This document shows positions 8,575 through 16,931 of a DNA stretch of 64,000 nt, piece by piece. The number at the start of each line of letters is the position of its first letter. The first letter of the stretch is position 1. Made by a program: the position numbers and the translations under genes. A model generated the notes under the pieces. The model had not been told where the DNA came from. It was given only the letters and a program-made list of their open reading frames with translations, and made no database searches. This DNA comes from CAVVSD01 sp963757125 (GTDB lineage: Bacteria; Actinomycetota; Thermoleophilia; Solirubrobacterales; Solirubrobacteraceae), in assembly GCA_963757125.1 (NCBI GenBank), contig CAVWQP010000009.1, positions 1,922,001-1,986,000 of the forward strand. The letters run 5' to 3'.

Positions 8575-9651
8575 TCAGTGGACGATCGTGAGCTCCTTGG
8601 ACAGCGTGGACAGCACGTCGTGCCCGTCCTCGGTGACCGCGACGAGATCCTCGATGCGCACGCCGGCGTCGCCGGGCACGTACACGCCGGGCTCCACCGT
8701 CACGATGTGGCCCGGGGCGAGCACGACCTCGCCCAGGCGCGACAGGCGCGGCCCCTCATGGACCTCCATGCCGACCCCGTGCCCGAGCCCGTGGCCGAAG
8801 TGCTCGGCGTGGCCGGCCTCGTCGATGATCTCCCGGGCGACGGCGTCGACGTCCTTGCCCGTCGGGCCGGGACGCACGGCCGCGAGCGCCGCCGCCTGGG
8901 CGCGCTGGACGAGCTCGTAGATGTCGCGGTCGCCCTCGGAGATCGCCCCCGTCGCGTACGTCCGCGTGCAGTCCGAGGCGTAGCCGTCGAGCTGCGCGCC
9001 CCAGTCGATGGTCACGAGCACGCCCTCGGGGATCTCGACGTCGCGCGGGACCGCGTGCGGCAGCGCCCCGTGCGCGCCCGAGGCGACGATCGACGGGAAC
9101 GACGGTCCCTGGGCGCCCATGCGGCGCATCTCCGTCTCGAGGTCGAAGGCGACCTCCTCCTCGGTGCGGCCTGCGAGCCCGCGCCCCAGCACGGCCTCCA
9201 GCGCGGCGTCCGCGAGGAGCGCCGCCGCGCGGATGCGCGCGACCTCCTCGGCGTCCTTGACCATCCGCAGGTCCTCGACGAGACCGCCCGCCGCGACGAG
9301 CTCGACGTTGTCGGGCGCGAGCCGCTGGAGCTTGGCGTGCTGCTTGACGGACATGTGGTCGTCGTCGAAGCCGAGCCGGACGGCGCCCTCCGTCGGCACT
9401 CCGCCGATCGCGGACTCCAGGAGGTCCTGCACGATCTCGCGCTGCCAGCTGCCGTCGAGCTGCTCCTCGGACTGGCTGAGGTACCGGAAGTCGGTGAGGA
9501 ACCGGCGAGAGTCCGCCCCGATCACGGCCGCGCCAGAGGAGCCGGTGAAGCCGGTGAGCCAGCGGACGTTCACGAGGTGGGAGACGAGCAGGAGGTCGAG
9601 CTCCCGCTCGGCGAGCGCGGCCGTGACGCGCTCCGGGCGTTCGGTGGTCAT
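8575..9651 (-). CDS. pepP: Xaa-Pro aminopeptidase (M24B)
   Basis: A 358-residue metallopeptidase. An N-terminal creatinase-like domain (1-125) precedes the pita-bread catalytic domain. Metal ligands are visible as Asp in VTIDWGAQLDGYASDCTRTY (two Asp), His in HGLGHGVGMEVHEGP, and two Glu in TVEPGVY and GVRIEDL. It removes N-terminal residues preceding proline. Its ATG overlaps the aroQ stop (ATGA), so it is translated with the shikimate operon. An aroQ-pepP pairing is a familiar arrangement in Gram-positive genomes. No efp gene follows; the GGDEF/HD-GYP gene comes next. Confidence 0.88.
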   Translation of the reverse strand: MTTERPERVTAALAERELDLLLVSHLVNVRWLTGFTGSSGAAVIGADSRRFLTDFRYLSQSEEQLDGSWQREIVQDLLESAIGGVPTEGAVRLGFDDDHMSVKQHAKLQRLAPDNVELVAAGGLVEDLRMVKDAEEVARIRAAALLADAALEAVLGRGLAGRTEEEVAFDLETEMRRMGAQGPSFPSIVASGAHGALPHAVPRDVEIPEGVLVTIDWGAQLDGYASDCTRTYATGAISEGDRDIYELVQRAQAAALAAVRPGPTGKDVDAVAREIIDEAGHAEHFGHGLGHGVGMEVHEGPRLSRLGEVVLAPGHIVTVEPGVYVPGDAGVRIEDLVAVTEDGHDVLSTLSKELTIVH

Positions 9652-10100
9652 GGGGAGGCGAGCTCCTGACTGAGGAGGGCGAGCGCGTCACGGTAGCCGT
9701 CGGGTCCCTTGCCCTTGACGGTGCCGATGCAGAGGTCGCGCACGACGGAGACGCGGCGGAACTCCTCGCGGGCGTCGACGTCGGAGAGGTGGACCTCGAC
9801 GGCCGGCAGCGCGGCGATCGCGAGCGCGTCGTGGATCGCCCACGAGTAGTGCGTCCAGGCGCCCGGGTTGAGGATGATGCCGTCGGCCATGTCGCGGGCG
9901 TCGTGGAGGTGCTCGACGTAGTCGCCCTCGGAGTTCGTCTGGAAGTACCGGCAGCTCAGCCCGAGCTCGGCCGCGTACCCGGAGATCATCCGCTCGAGCT
10001 CGGAGAGCGTGACCGTGCCGTAGTGCTCGGCCTCGCGCCGGCCGAGCTGGTCGAGGTTCACGCCGTGCATGACCTCGATGCGCAGCAGCGCGCCGCTCAT
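9648..10100 (-). CDS. aroQ: Type II 3-dehydroquinate dehydratase
   Basis: A 150-residue protein, the usual length for the dodecameric type II enzyme that converts 3-dehydroquinate to 3-dehydroshikimate. The catalytic Tyr sits in REAEHYGTVTL, and other active-site positions appear in ILNPGAWTHYSWAIHDAL and VEVHLSDVDAREEF. The N-terminal motif reads HGVNLDQLG instead of the common NGPNLNLLG, and QTNSEG replaces the usual QSNHEG. These are divergences, but Asn, Arg, Tyr, His and Glu catalytic positions remain. It overlaps both aroKB upstream and pepP downstream by 4 bases. Confidence 0.9.
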   Translation of the reverse strand: MSGALLRIEVMHGVNLDQLGRREAEHYGTVTLSELERMISGYAAELGLSCRYFQTNSEGDYVEHLHDARDMADGIILNPGAWTHYSWAIHDALAIAALPAVEVHLSDVDAREEFRRVSVVRDLCIGTVKGKGPDGYRDALALLSQELASP

Positions 10101-11563
10101 GCCAGTTCCCTCACGGCGGCGAGCAGCTCCGCGTCGCCGATCCGCGCGCCGGGGCGCACGTCGCCGGGCTCGTGGCAGAGCACGAACGGCGTGTGGTCGC
10201 CGAGGCGCTTCTTGTCCGCCCGCGTCGCCGACGCGACCGCCTGCGGGTCGACGGCGCCGTCGAGCTCCGTCGGGAGCCCGTTGGCCGCCAGCAGGTCGCG
10301 GACCTCGTCGCGGAGGGCGGGCACGCCGCTGAGGCGCAGCGCCGCCAGCAGGCCGAGGCCCACGGCCTCGCCGTGGCGGTAGCGGCCGTATCCGGTGACC
10401 GTCTCGATCGCGTGGCCGACGGTGTGCCCCAGGTTCAGCGTCTGGCGGACGCCGCCGTCGCGCTCGTCGGCGGCGACCACGGCGAGCTTCGTCCTGGCGC
10501 AGTCGAGGATCACGTCGCGATCGACGGGCGCGCCGCCCGCCACGCGGTCCCACAGGCTCCCGCCCGCGATGAGCGCGGTCTTGAGCACCTCGGCGTAGCC
10601 CGCGGCGCGCTCCTCCGGCGGGAGCGTCTCCAGCACCGCCGGGACGACGTGCACCGCCTCGGGCTGGTGGTAGGCGCCGACGTAGTTCTTGGCCTGCGGC
10701 AGGTCCACACCGGTCTTGCCGCCGTAGGCGGAGTCGACCTGCGCGACGAGCGTCGTCGGGACCTGCACGACCGGGATCCCGCGCTGGTACGTGGCGGCGC
10801 AGAACCCGGCGAGGTCGCCGACGACCCCGCCGCCGAGCGCGACGACGCGCCCTGCGCGCGTGACGTGCGCGCGGGCCATCGCGGTCCAGGTGGCCTCCGC
10901 CGTCTCGAGCGTCTTCGCCTGCTCGCCGGGGGCGATCACGTGGCGGCGCAGCGACCCGAAGCGCTCGCCGTGCAGCCGCGCGACGTGCTCGTCGGTGACG
11001 AGGTAGTCGCCGTGGCGGATCTCGGGCCAGGCGTCGTCGCCGAGGAACACCGGATGGGGACCCCAGATCATCTTCGTGCCCTTGCGCAGCGAACGCAGCG
11101 CCGGGCCCGCCGCCGGGATGGCGTCGCCGGAGAGGAACGCGTCCGCCGCGCCCTCGTAGACCGGTCGCCGCTCGCGCAGGAGCGTCGCGAACCGCTCACG
11201 GTCGGCCGCCAGGGGCCGCGTGATGCCGTCCGCCGTCGCCCGCGCCCACGCGGTGTCCTCGTCGATCTCCAGGTAGGCGACGACGTGGTCGTCCAGCGCC
11301 CTGCGCACGCGCTCGGAGCCGAGCGTGCCGCCGCCGAGCGCGACCGGGGTCCCCGGCTGCGCCGCGTCGAGCAGCTCGAGCGCGACCTGCTCCTCCAGCG
11401 CCCGGAACTCCCCCTCGCCGCGCTGGGCGAACAGCTCCGGGATCGAGCACCCCGCGCGGCGTTCGATCTCCGCGTCGGTGTCGAGCGCGGCGGGGTCCAG
11501 CGTGCGGGCGGCGGACGTCTTGCCCGCGCCCATGAAACCTATGAGGACGACCGCACCTGCCAC
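10097..11563 (-). CDS. aroKB: Bifunctional shikimate kinase/3-dehydroquinate synthase fusion
   Basis: One 488-residue frame joins two enzymes. Residues 1 to about 155 are shikimate kinase: P-loop GFMGAGKTS, the shikimate-binding Asp in LDTDAEIERRAG, EFRALEEQ and VALGGGT. Residues about 160-488 are dehydroquinate synthase: ALGGGVVGDLAGF, the metal/substrate motif KTGVDLPQAKNYVGA, GYAEVLKTALI and LNLGHTVGHAIE. No stop codon or ribosome-binding site separates them. AroK-AroB fusions are known in some bacteria, for example Thermotoga. The GTG start at 11563 lies inside aroC, giving a 25-base overlap; it is the only start that leaves the P-loop at the N-terminus. Confidence 0.93.
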   Translation of the reverse strand: MAGAVVLIGFMGAGKTSAARTLDPAALDTDAEIERRAGCSIPELFAQRGEGEFRALEEQVALELLDAAQPGTPVALGGGTLGSERVRRALDDHVVAYLEIDEDTAWARATADGITRPLAADRERFATLLRERRPVYEGAADAFLSGDAIPAAGPALRSLRKGTKMIWGPHPVFLGDDAWPEIRHGDYLVTDEHVARLHGERFGSLRRHVIAPGEQAKTLETAEATWTAMARAHVTRAGRVVALGGGVVGDLAGFCAATYQRGIPVVQVPTTLVAQVDSAYGGKTGVDLPQAKNYVGAYHQPEAVHVVPAVLETLPPEERAAGYAEVLKTALIAGGSLWDRVAGGAPVDRDVILDCARTKLAVVAADERDGGVRQTLNLGHTVGHAIETVTGYGRYRHGEAVGLGLLAALRLSGVPALRDEVRDLLAANGLPTELDGAVDPQAVASATRADKKRLGDHTPFVLCHEPGDVRPGARIGDAELLAAVRELA

Positions 11564-12720
11564 CCGATGCGCTCCCGGTAGCGGTCGACGGCCTCGGTCA
11601 CGTCGTCGATGTGGTCGCCGCCGAACTTGCGCCGGTAGGCGTCGGCGAGCACGTGGGCGACCATCGCCTCCCCCACGACGCCCGCTGCGGGGACGACGCA
11701 CGAGTCGGTGCGCTCGCGCAGCGCCTGCGCCGGCTCGAGCGTGTCGATGTCCACGGACCGCAGCGGCTTCGTCAGGGTCGGGATCGGCTTCATCGCCGCG
11801 CGGACGACGAGCTGGTCGCCCGTCGTCATCCCGCCTTCGAGGCCACCGGCGTGGTTCGTGGTGCGGAAGAAGCCGCGCTCGTCGTCGTGGAAGATCTCGT
11901 CGTGCGCCTCCGAGCCCGGGGCGCCGGCGAGGCGGAAGCCGTCGCCGAACTCCACGCCCTTGCAGGCCTGGATGGAGCACACGGCGCCGGCGAGGCGCCC
12001 GTCGAGGCGCTCCTCCCAGCTCACGTGCGAGCCGAGGCCGGGCACGAGGCCGAAGACGACGACCTCCCAGGTGCCGCCGATCGACTCGTTCGCCTTCCGC
12101 TGCGCGGTGATGTGGTCGACCATCGCCTTGCTCGCGGCGGGGTCCAGGCAGCGGACCGGGTCGTCGTCGACGCCGTCGAAGTCATCGAGTCCGAGCGGCT
12201 CGTCGCGGGCGGGCGCGTGGACGGGCCCGATCTGCGTCACGTGGGAGCGGACCTCGACGCCGACGGCGCGCAGCAGCGCCTTGGCCAGCGTCCCGCCCGC
12301 GACGCGGGCGGCCGTCTCGCGGGCGCTCGCGCGCTCCAGCACGTTGCGGACGTCGCTCAGCCGGTACTTCTGCGTGCCGACGAGGTCGGCGTGACCGGGG
12401 CGCGGGAGGTGGACCTCGGGGATCTCCGCCTCGACGGGCCACGGGTTCATCCGCTCCTCCCAGTTGGCGTAGTCCCGGTTCGCCACCTGCAGCGCGATCG
12501 GGCCGCCGAGCGTGCGCCCGTGGCGGACGCCCGCGGTCACGTCGATGCGATCGCGCTCGATCTTCATCCGGCCGCCACGGCCGTGGCCGAGCTGGCGGCG
12601 GGCCATGTCGCGGTCGAGCAGCTCGCGCTCGAGCTCGAGGCCCGCGGGCAGGCCCTCGACGATGCAGGTCAGGCCGGGGCCGTGGGACTCACCGGCGGTG
12701 ATGAGACGCAGAGAGGACAA
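11539..12720 (-). CDS. aroC: Chorismate synthase
   Basis: A 393-residue flavin-dependent enzyme that makes chorismate from EPSP. All three family signatures are present: GESHGPGLTCIVEGLPAG at residue 10, a segment with GRGGRMKIERD at about 45, and RASARETAARVA near 130. The start is TTG at 12720, giving MSSLRLITAGESHG at the normal position. It is preceded by 36 bases from the pilus gene at 12757 and overlaps aroKB, so the shikimate genes probably continue the pilMNO transcript. Confidence 0.93.
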   Translation of the reverse strand: MSSLRLITAGESHGPGLTCIVEGLPAGLELERELLDRDMARRQLGHGRGGRMKIERDRIDVTAGVRHGRTLGGPIALQVANRDYANWEERMNPWPVEAEIPEVHLPRPGHADLVGTQKYRLSDVRNVLERASARETAARVAGGTLAKALLRAVGVEVRSHVTQIGPVHAPARDEPLGLDDFDGVDDDPVRCLDPAASKAMVDHITAQRKANESIGGTWEVVVFGLVPGLGSHVSWEERLDGRLAGAVCSIQACKGVEFGDGFRLAGAPGSEAHDEIFHDDERGFFRTTNHAGGLEGGMTTGDQLVVRAAMKPIPTLTKPLRSVDIDTLEPAQALRERTDSCVVPAAGVVGEAMVAHVLADAYRRKFGGDHIDDVTEAVDRYRERIGWQVRSSS

Positions 12721-12756
12721 CGCGGGGCAGCATATGCCGCCCCGCGAGCCGTCCGT

Positions 12757-14115
12757 CTACAGGGGTGCTGCGGCCAGCGTGCCGGTCAGCGGGTTGAGCG
12801 CGAGATCGGTCAGATCGAGGTCGCGGGCGCTCACGACGTTGCGTCCGGTCTCGTCCTCGCGGACCCGGGCGGCCTCGGCGGCCGTCTGGCTCGTGAGGTT
12901 GCGCAGCCGGAGCCGCGTGACCTTCACGCGCACGCCGCCGACCGAGGCGACGCGGCCGCGGCGGAGCGTGATCCGCTCGCAGTCGGTGGGCGACGGCTTG
13001 CACGTCGCGCCCTTGACCGGCTTGTGCTCGAGGTTCAGGAAGGAGACGCTCCTGCCACCCTCGCGGACGCCGAGGAACAGGATCTTGGCCCGCGAGCGCT
13101 GCGGCAGCACCTGGAGGCGGCTGACGTTCTTGCGCTCCATGCGGCCGACCTTGACGTCGACGCGGTAGGCGCCGCGGCCGATCGGGCCGGCCGTCGTCGC
13201 CTTCGGCGTCGAGGTCAGCGTCCCGGTCTTCTCCGAGAAGTCCAGGCCGGACAGCGAGACCTCGCCGGACTCGATGGCCGAGCGGAGGTAGGCGCGGCCG
13301 GCGACGGACGCGCGGGCGCGGGCCGTGGTCGCCTTCTCCGACGACTTCTTGTCGACCTCGCCGACCCGGTCGACGTCGAGGCGGAACTGCCGCACGCCCG
13401 AGCCGAGATCGATGTCGAGGAAGGTGGAGTCGCCCTCCTGCATCTCGATCGTCTGGCAGTTGGTCGCCGACGGCTTGCAGGTGCCGTCGCCCGTCGCCGT
13501 CGCGTCGCTCGAGATGAGGAACGTGGCGGTCTTCTTGTCCTTCTTGACGCCGAGGAAGATGACGATCGGCTTGTCCGCCGACGGCAGCGCGCTCAGGCGG
13601 GCGATGTCCGTGTGGTCCTTCTGCTTGGAGCTGCCGGGCTCGCCGAAGCTGAGATCGACGCGGATGGCCTTCGTGTTCTCGTCGGTCTTCGGGGTCGTGG
13701 AGTCCGACGGCGTGGTCGTCGTGGTGGACGGCGTGGTCGTCGTCGACGGCGTCGTCGTGCCGCCCGTGGAGCCCGTGTCGCCGCTGGTCGGCGTCGCCTC
13801 GGACGTCGACGGCGCGGGCGTCGTGCTGTCGTCCGGCGTGGCGGCCGTCTCGGCCTTGGGCTGCCTGAACGGGTTGTGCTTCGCGCCGGTCGGGGCGATC
13901 GTGGCGACGTTGGTGTCCTCGGACACGCGGATGGTCGTCGCCGTCGTCGTGGAGGTCGTGGCCGGCGTCGCGGTGGCGATCGCGGCCGTGTCGGCCTCCG
14001 AGCCGCCGCCGCCCAGGACGAACGGGACTGCGACGAGCGCGCCGACGAGCAGGAGCGCGACCGGCCAGAGACGCTTCTCGACCAGGTCGGAGACGAGGTT
14101 GCGCAGGAAGCTCAT
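12757..14115 (-). CDS. Pilus-operon inner-membrane protein with two tandem modules (PilP position)
   Basis: A 452-residue protein I cannot assign to a named family. It has one transmembrane helix (about 17-34), a KHNPFRQP motif near residue 80 like the NPF motif of PilP/GspB-type proteins, a Thr/Ser/Pro-rich linker (90-145) and then two copies of a module of about 140-155 residues (150-305 and 316-452). Both copies contain FLGV followed by a CKPSxTxC cysteine pair (Cys213/Cys220 and Cys372/Cys379) and end with TGTL. It overlaps pilO by 4 bases, in the place of pilP. The role is probably extracytoplasmic alignment-complex partner (inference). Cysteine spacing suggests a disulfide loop in each module. 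Confidence 0.7.
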   Translation of the reverse strand: MSFLRNLVSDLVEKRLWPVALLLVGALVAVPFVLGGGGSEADTAAIATATPATTSTTTATTIRVSEDTNVATIAPTGAKHNPFRQPKAETAATPDDSTTPAPSTSEATPTSGDTGSTGGTTTPSTTTTPSTTTTTPSDSTTPKTDENTKAIRVDLSFGEPGSSKQKDHTDIARLSALPSADKPIVIFLGVKKDKKTATFLISSDATATGDGTCKPSATNCQTIEMQEGDSTFLDIDLGSGVRQFRLDVDRVGEVDKKSSEKATTARARASVAGRAYLRSAIESGEVSLSGLDFSEKTGTLTSTPKATTAGPIGRGAYRVDVKVGRMERKNVSRLQVLPQRSRAKILFLGVREGGRSVSFLNLEHKPVKGATCKPSPTDCERITLRRGRVASVGGVRVKVTRLRLRNLTSQTAAEAARVREDETGRNVVSARDLDLTDLALNPLTGTLAAAPL

Positions 14116-14978
14116 CGGATGACTCCGGCGGTAGCGGTGGGCAGGGAGGACTTGCCGCCGGCCGTCTGGTTGGACGGGGCGGGCGTGGTGGAGGGCGTCG
14201 TGCCGCCGGTGGGCGAGGGCGCGGTGGCGCCGCCGGGCAGCGAGATCGGCTGGTCCGCCAGGTACGCCGTGGCGTTGACGGTCGCCTTGACCTGCGGGAA
14301 GCCGTTGCGGCCCTCCTGCAGGTTCACGCTCTGGACCGTCATGAGGCGCCCGCGGACGGTCACCGTGTCGCCGTTCGTGACGGTGAACGAGCGGACGAGG
14401 TCCAGGAGCTTCGACAGGGAGAAGTAGTCGCCGTCGAAGACGAACGTGAAGGGCAGGTTGTTCATGCCGTTGGAGCCGGCGACGACGCCGGGCGGCAGGG
14501 TCGAGGTGCCGGTCGTCGTGCCTGCGGCCGCGCCGGTGGTGCCGGTCGTGGACGGGGTCGTCGACGGGGTCGTCGAGGTGCCCGACGCGGTCTTGCCCGA
14601 CGACGAGGACGAGCTCGGCTGCGCCGGCGTCGTGGCCGCCGCGCCCGAGGCGCCGCCGACCGTCAGCGAGCGGAAGTCGATGCCGGCCTTGCGGGCGGCG
14701 GACTCGAGCTGGAAGACGAGCGACGCGGCGTCGTCGTCGTCCGGCACGGCCTTGCCGAGGCGGGCCGCGATCGCGTAGTCGGTCTGGAAGCTGGCGCGGG
14801 CGCTCGTCGCCGACGCGAGCGCCTGGTTGGCCGCGGTCAGCTTCGTCTGGGCCTCGGCGACGCGAGCGGTCGCGGCCGCGGCGTCGGCGCGCTTGGGCTT
14901 CAGCGCGAGGAACCAGAAGCCGGCCACGGCGACCAGGCAGGCGAGAGCGCCGATGAGGATGCGGTCACGGTTGGTCAT
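14112..14978 (-). CDS. pilO: Type IV pilus inner-membrane protein PilO
   Basis: A 288-residue bitopic protein with a transmembrane helix at about 8-26 and a coiled-coil helix (35-75). A Ser/Thr/Gly-rich low-complexity insert (about 112-165) follows, then a ferredoxin-like PilO domain with LPFTFVFDGDYFSLSKLLDL. PilO pairs with PilN in the inner-membrane alignment complex of the type IV pilus. The linker and the Thr/Pro-rich tail are much longer than in proteobacterial PilO (about 200 residues), as in other Gram-positive homologues. It starts 1 base after the pilN stop and overlaps the next gene by 4 bases. Confidence 0.85.
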   Translation of the reverse strand: MTNRDRILIGALACLVAVAGFWFLALKPKRADAAAATARVAEAQTKLTAANQALASATSARASFQTDYAIAARLGKAVPDDDDAASLVFQLESAARKAGIDFRSLTVGGASGAAATTPAQPSSSSSSGKTASGTSTTPSTTPSTTGTTGAAAGTTTGTSTLPPGVVAGSNGMNNLPFTFVFDGDYFSLSKLLDLVRSFTVTNGDTVTVRGRLMTVQSVNLQEGRNGFPQVKATVNATAYLADQPISLPGGATAPSPTGGTTPSTTPAPSNQTAGGKSSLPTATAGVIR

Positions 14979-14979
14979 G

Positions 14980-15744
14980 TCAGGAACCCGGAGTCGTCGT
15001 GGTGGTGCCGGAGGTGCCCTCGTTGAGGGTCTGGATGGCGCCCTTGACCCCGGACGCGGAGCTCTCCGTCGCCGCGGCCTGCGGCGTGCCGAAGAAGACG
15101 ACCATCTGGAACTGCGGGACCTGGTCGTCCGTCTGGCAGCCGGCGGCGGAGCCGCCGCCCGAGCCACTGTCGGACTGCGAGGAGGCCGCGCCGGACGAGG
15201 AGTCCTGCTTGTCGGAGGCGGCGACGCTCACGCGCTGCACGCCCTCGAGGCGGCGCAGGCGCGCCATCAGGAGCGCGACGCGCGCCTGGCTGGGGGCGCA
15301 GCCGACGATCTCGATCGCCGGGTTGGCCAGCGCGCTGCGCAGGCTGACGGTGCCGCCACCCTGGCCGGGCGCGCTGCTCGCCACGAGCTGCGTGAGCGAG
15401 ACGTCCGCCGGGATCACGCGGCTGACCTGCTCGAAGGTCTTGCCCCAGTCGATGCGGGTCGAGGCGAGCGTCTTGACGCCGGCCGCGCGGGTCTTCACGA
15501 CCTCGTTGAACTGCTGGTAGGAGGCGAGGTTCCCGACCTTCGCGGTCGCGACGTCGGCCTGCGCCTCGAGGCTGGTCGCCTCGGCGGTCTTGTCGGCGAC
15601 CGAGCGGTTCGTCAGCGTCAGCATCGCGACCATCACGACGACGATCGCGAGACCGCCGAGGAGGACGTACACGGCGCCGCCGCTCTTGCCGGCGCCGCCG
15701 GACGAGCGACGCTGATCGGCCGGGATGAGGTTGACGGCCTTCAT
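14980..15744 (-). CDS. pilN: Type IV pilus inner-membrane protein PilN
   Basis: A 254-residue protein. The cytoplasmic N-terminus MKAVNLIPADQRR carries the NLIP motif that PilN inserts into PilM. It is followed by a transmembrane helix (about 24-45), a coiled coil (52-75) and a periplasmic-type domain, RVIPADVSLTQLV with VGCAPSQARVALLMARLRR. A Ser/Gly-rich insert (about 180-200) and a Thr-rich tail are unusual. With PilM and PilO it forms the pilus alignment complex in the cytoplasmic membrane. The ATG overlaps the pilM stop by 4 bases. Confidence 0.88.
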   Translation of the reverse strand: MKAVNLIPADQRRSSGGAGKSGGAVYVLLGGLAIVVVMVAMLTLTNRSVADKTAEATSLEAQADVATAKVGNLASYQQFNEVVKTRAAGVKTLASTRIDWGKTFEQVSRVIPADVSLTQLVASSAPGQGGGTVSLRSALANPAIEIVGCAPSQARVALLMARLRRLEGVQRVSVAASDKQDSSSGAASSQSDSGSGGGSAAGCQTDDQVPQFQMVVFFGTPQAAATESSASGVKGAIQTLNEGTSGTTTTTPGS

Positions 15745-16772
15745 GCTGCGATCTCCTCGACGGCCAGGCCGGCGGCGATGCTCAGCCGCTCGACGGCCAC
15801 GTCGGGCGCGCCGGGCGTGAGCCGCGGCTCGACGGGCAGCCCGAGCTCGCGCTCGAGGAGCTCGGCGAAGCCGGGCACCGCGACGGCGGGGCCGGTCAGC
15901 AGGACGCGCTCGACCATCGGGAGGCCGGCGCTCTGGGTGTGGTGGAAGTCCAGCGAGGCGCGGACGTCGGCGGCGACGCGGCGCGCGCCGTCGGTCAGCA
16001 CGGAGCGGGCGTCGGCGATGATCCCCGCCTCGCCGTCGACCTCGTCGACCGGGGTGTCCAGGCCGACGTGGCGCAGCCAGGCGCGGGCGTGGTCCAGGGT
16101 CAGGCCCTGGCGCTCGGCCAGGTCCACGGCCATGGCCTCCAGGCCACCGCCCGAGACGCGGGTGAAGAGGCAGTTGCCGTTCTCTGCGACCGCGAGGTTC
16201 GTGAGGCCGCCGACGGAGACGTAGAGCACCGGGCCGTCCTCGACGCCGAGGGCGCGGACCATGGCGAAGGCGGAGAGGTCGACGCCCTCGGGGCGCAGGC
16301 CGGCGGCGCGGGCCGCGTTCAGCAGGCGCTCGATCATGTCGCGGCGGGCCGCGACGAGCACGACGCGGTGGCGCATGCCGGCGGGCGTCTCGACGAGGCC
16401 GACCGACTGGTAGTCGATGACCGCCTGGTCGATGGCCATCGGGAGCTCGTCCTTGGCCTGGAACTGGACCGCGGCCTCGAGGTCCTTGACGTCCTCCAGC
16501 GGCGGCAGGTCCATGACGCGGACGACGATGCGCGCATTGGCGACACCGATCCGGACCTTGCGGTCGAGCCAGGAGTTCTGCGACCACATGGCGCGGAGCG
16601 CCGCGGTCAGTGCCTCGCCGTCCGCGACCTCACCGTCCCGCACCACGTGCGGGTCGAGGTCGGCGACAGCGGCACGCTCGACGGTGAGGCCGTCGGCGGT
16701 GGCCACCTGTACGGCGGCGATGGAGCCAGGCTCGATGTCGAGCCCGACGATGGTCTTGGAGCGGCGTGCCAT
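15741..16772 (-). CDS. pilM: Type IV pilus actin-like ATPase PilM
   Basis: A 343-residue actin-fold protein. The phosphate-1 motif is IVGLDIEPGSIAAVQV (8-23). LEAAVQFQAKDELPM is the conserved PilM segment, VLYVSVGGLTNLAV the phosphate-2 region, and RVLLTGPAVAVPGFAELLERELG the adenosine motif. PilM is a cytosolic ring component that binds the N-terminus of PilN and couples the motor to the pilus. It opens the pilMNO-aro gene string after a 159-base gap that holds two hairpins. No pilQ secretin gene follows, which fits a single-membrane cell. Confidence 0.9.
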   Translation of the reverse strand: MARRSKTIVGLDIEPGSIAAVQVATADGLTVERAAVADLDPHVVRDGEVADGEALTAALRAMWSQNSWLDRKVRIGVANARIVVRVMDLPPLEDVKDLEAAVQFQAKDELPMAIDQAVIDYQSVGLVETPAGMRHRVVLVAARRDMIERLLNAARAAGLRPEGVDLSAFAMVRALGVEDGPVLYVSVGGLTNLAVAENGNCLFTRVSGGGLEAMAVDLAERQGLTLDHARAWLRHVGLDTPVDEVDGEAGIIADARSVLTDGARRVAADVRASLDFHHTQSAGLPMVERVLLTGPAVAVPGFAELLERELGLPVEPRLTPGAPDVAVERLSIAAGLAVEEIAA

Positions 16773-16802
16773 GGTGGTCGCTCAGAAGATCGGCCGCCGC
16801 GC

Positions 16803-16822
16803 GGGGTTCTGTAGCGAACCCC
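16803..16822 (-). terminator. Hairpin in pilD-pilM gap (attenuator or terminator candidate)
   Basis: GGGGTTC (16803-16809) and GAACCCC (16816-16822) form a 7-bp stem with a 6-base loop just upstream of the pilM start. No T-run follows on either strand. It could be a transcript-processing or attenuation structure in the leader of the pilM transcript. Confidence 0.35.
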
Positions 16823-16878
16823 TCCCCCGGCCGATCATCCGTCCGTGCGATGACTCCGATCGGCCCAGGTCACGCGCA

Positions 16879-16906
16879 CGAAAGCCGCGGCAGGCCGCGG
16901 CTTTCG
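16879..16906 (-). terminator. Perfect 13-bp hairpin downstream of pilD
   Basis: CGAAAGCCGCGGC and its exact complement are separated by only two bases (AG), giving a very stable stem 26 bases beyond the pilD stop. No U-tract follows. It probably terminates or stabilises the 3' end of the pilA/pilVWX/pilD transcript and separates it from pilM expression. Confidence 0.5.
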
Positions 16907-16931
16907 GGTCCTACGCAGGGATTTCCCGGGG

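Noticed and set aside
16773..16931. Possible c-di-GMP (GEMM) riboswitch upstream of pilM
   Set aside because: The gap holds two hairpins, but not the conserved GEMM core or tetraloop-receptor sequences.
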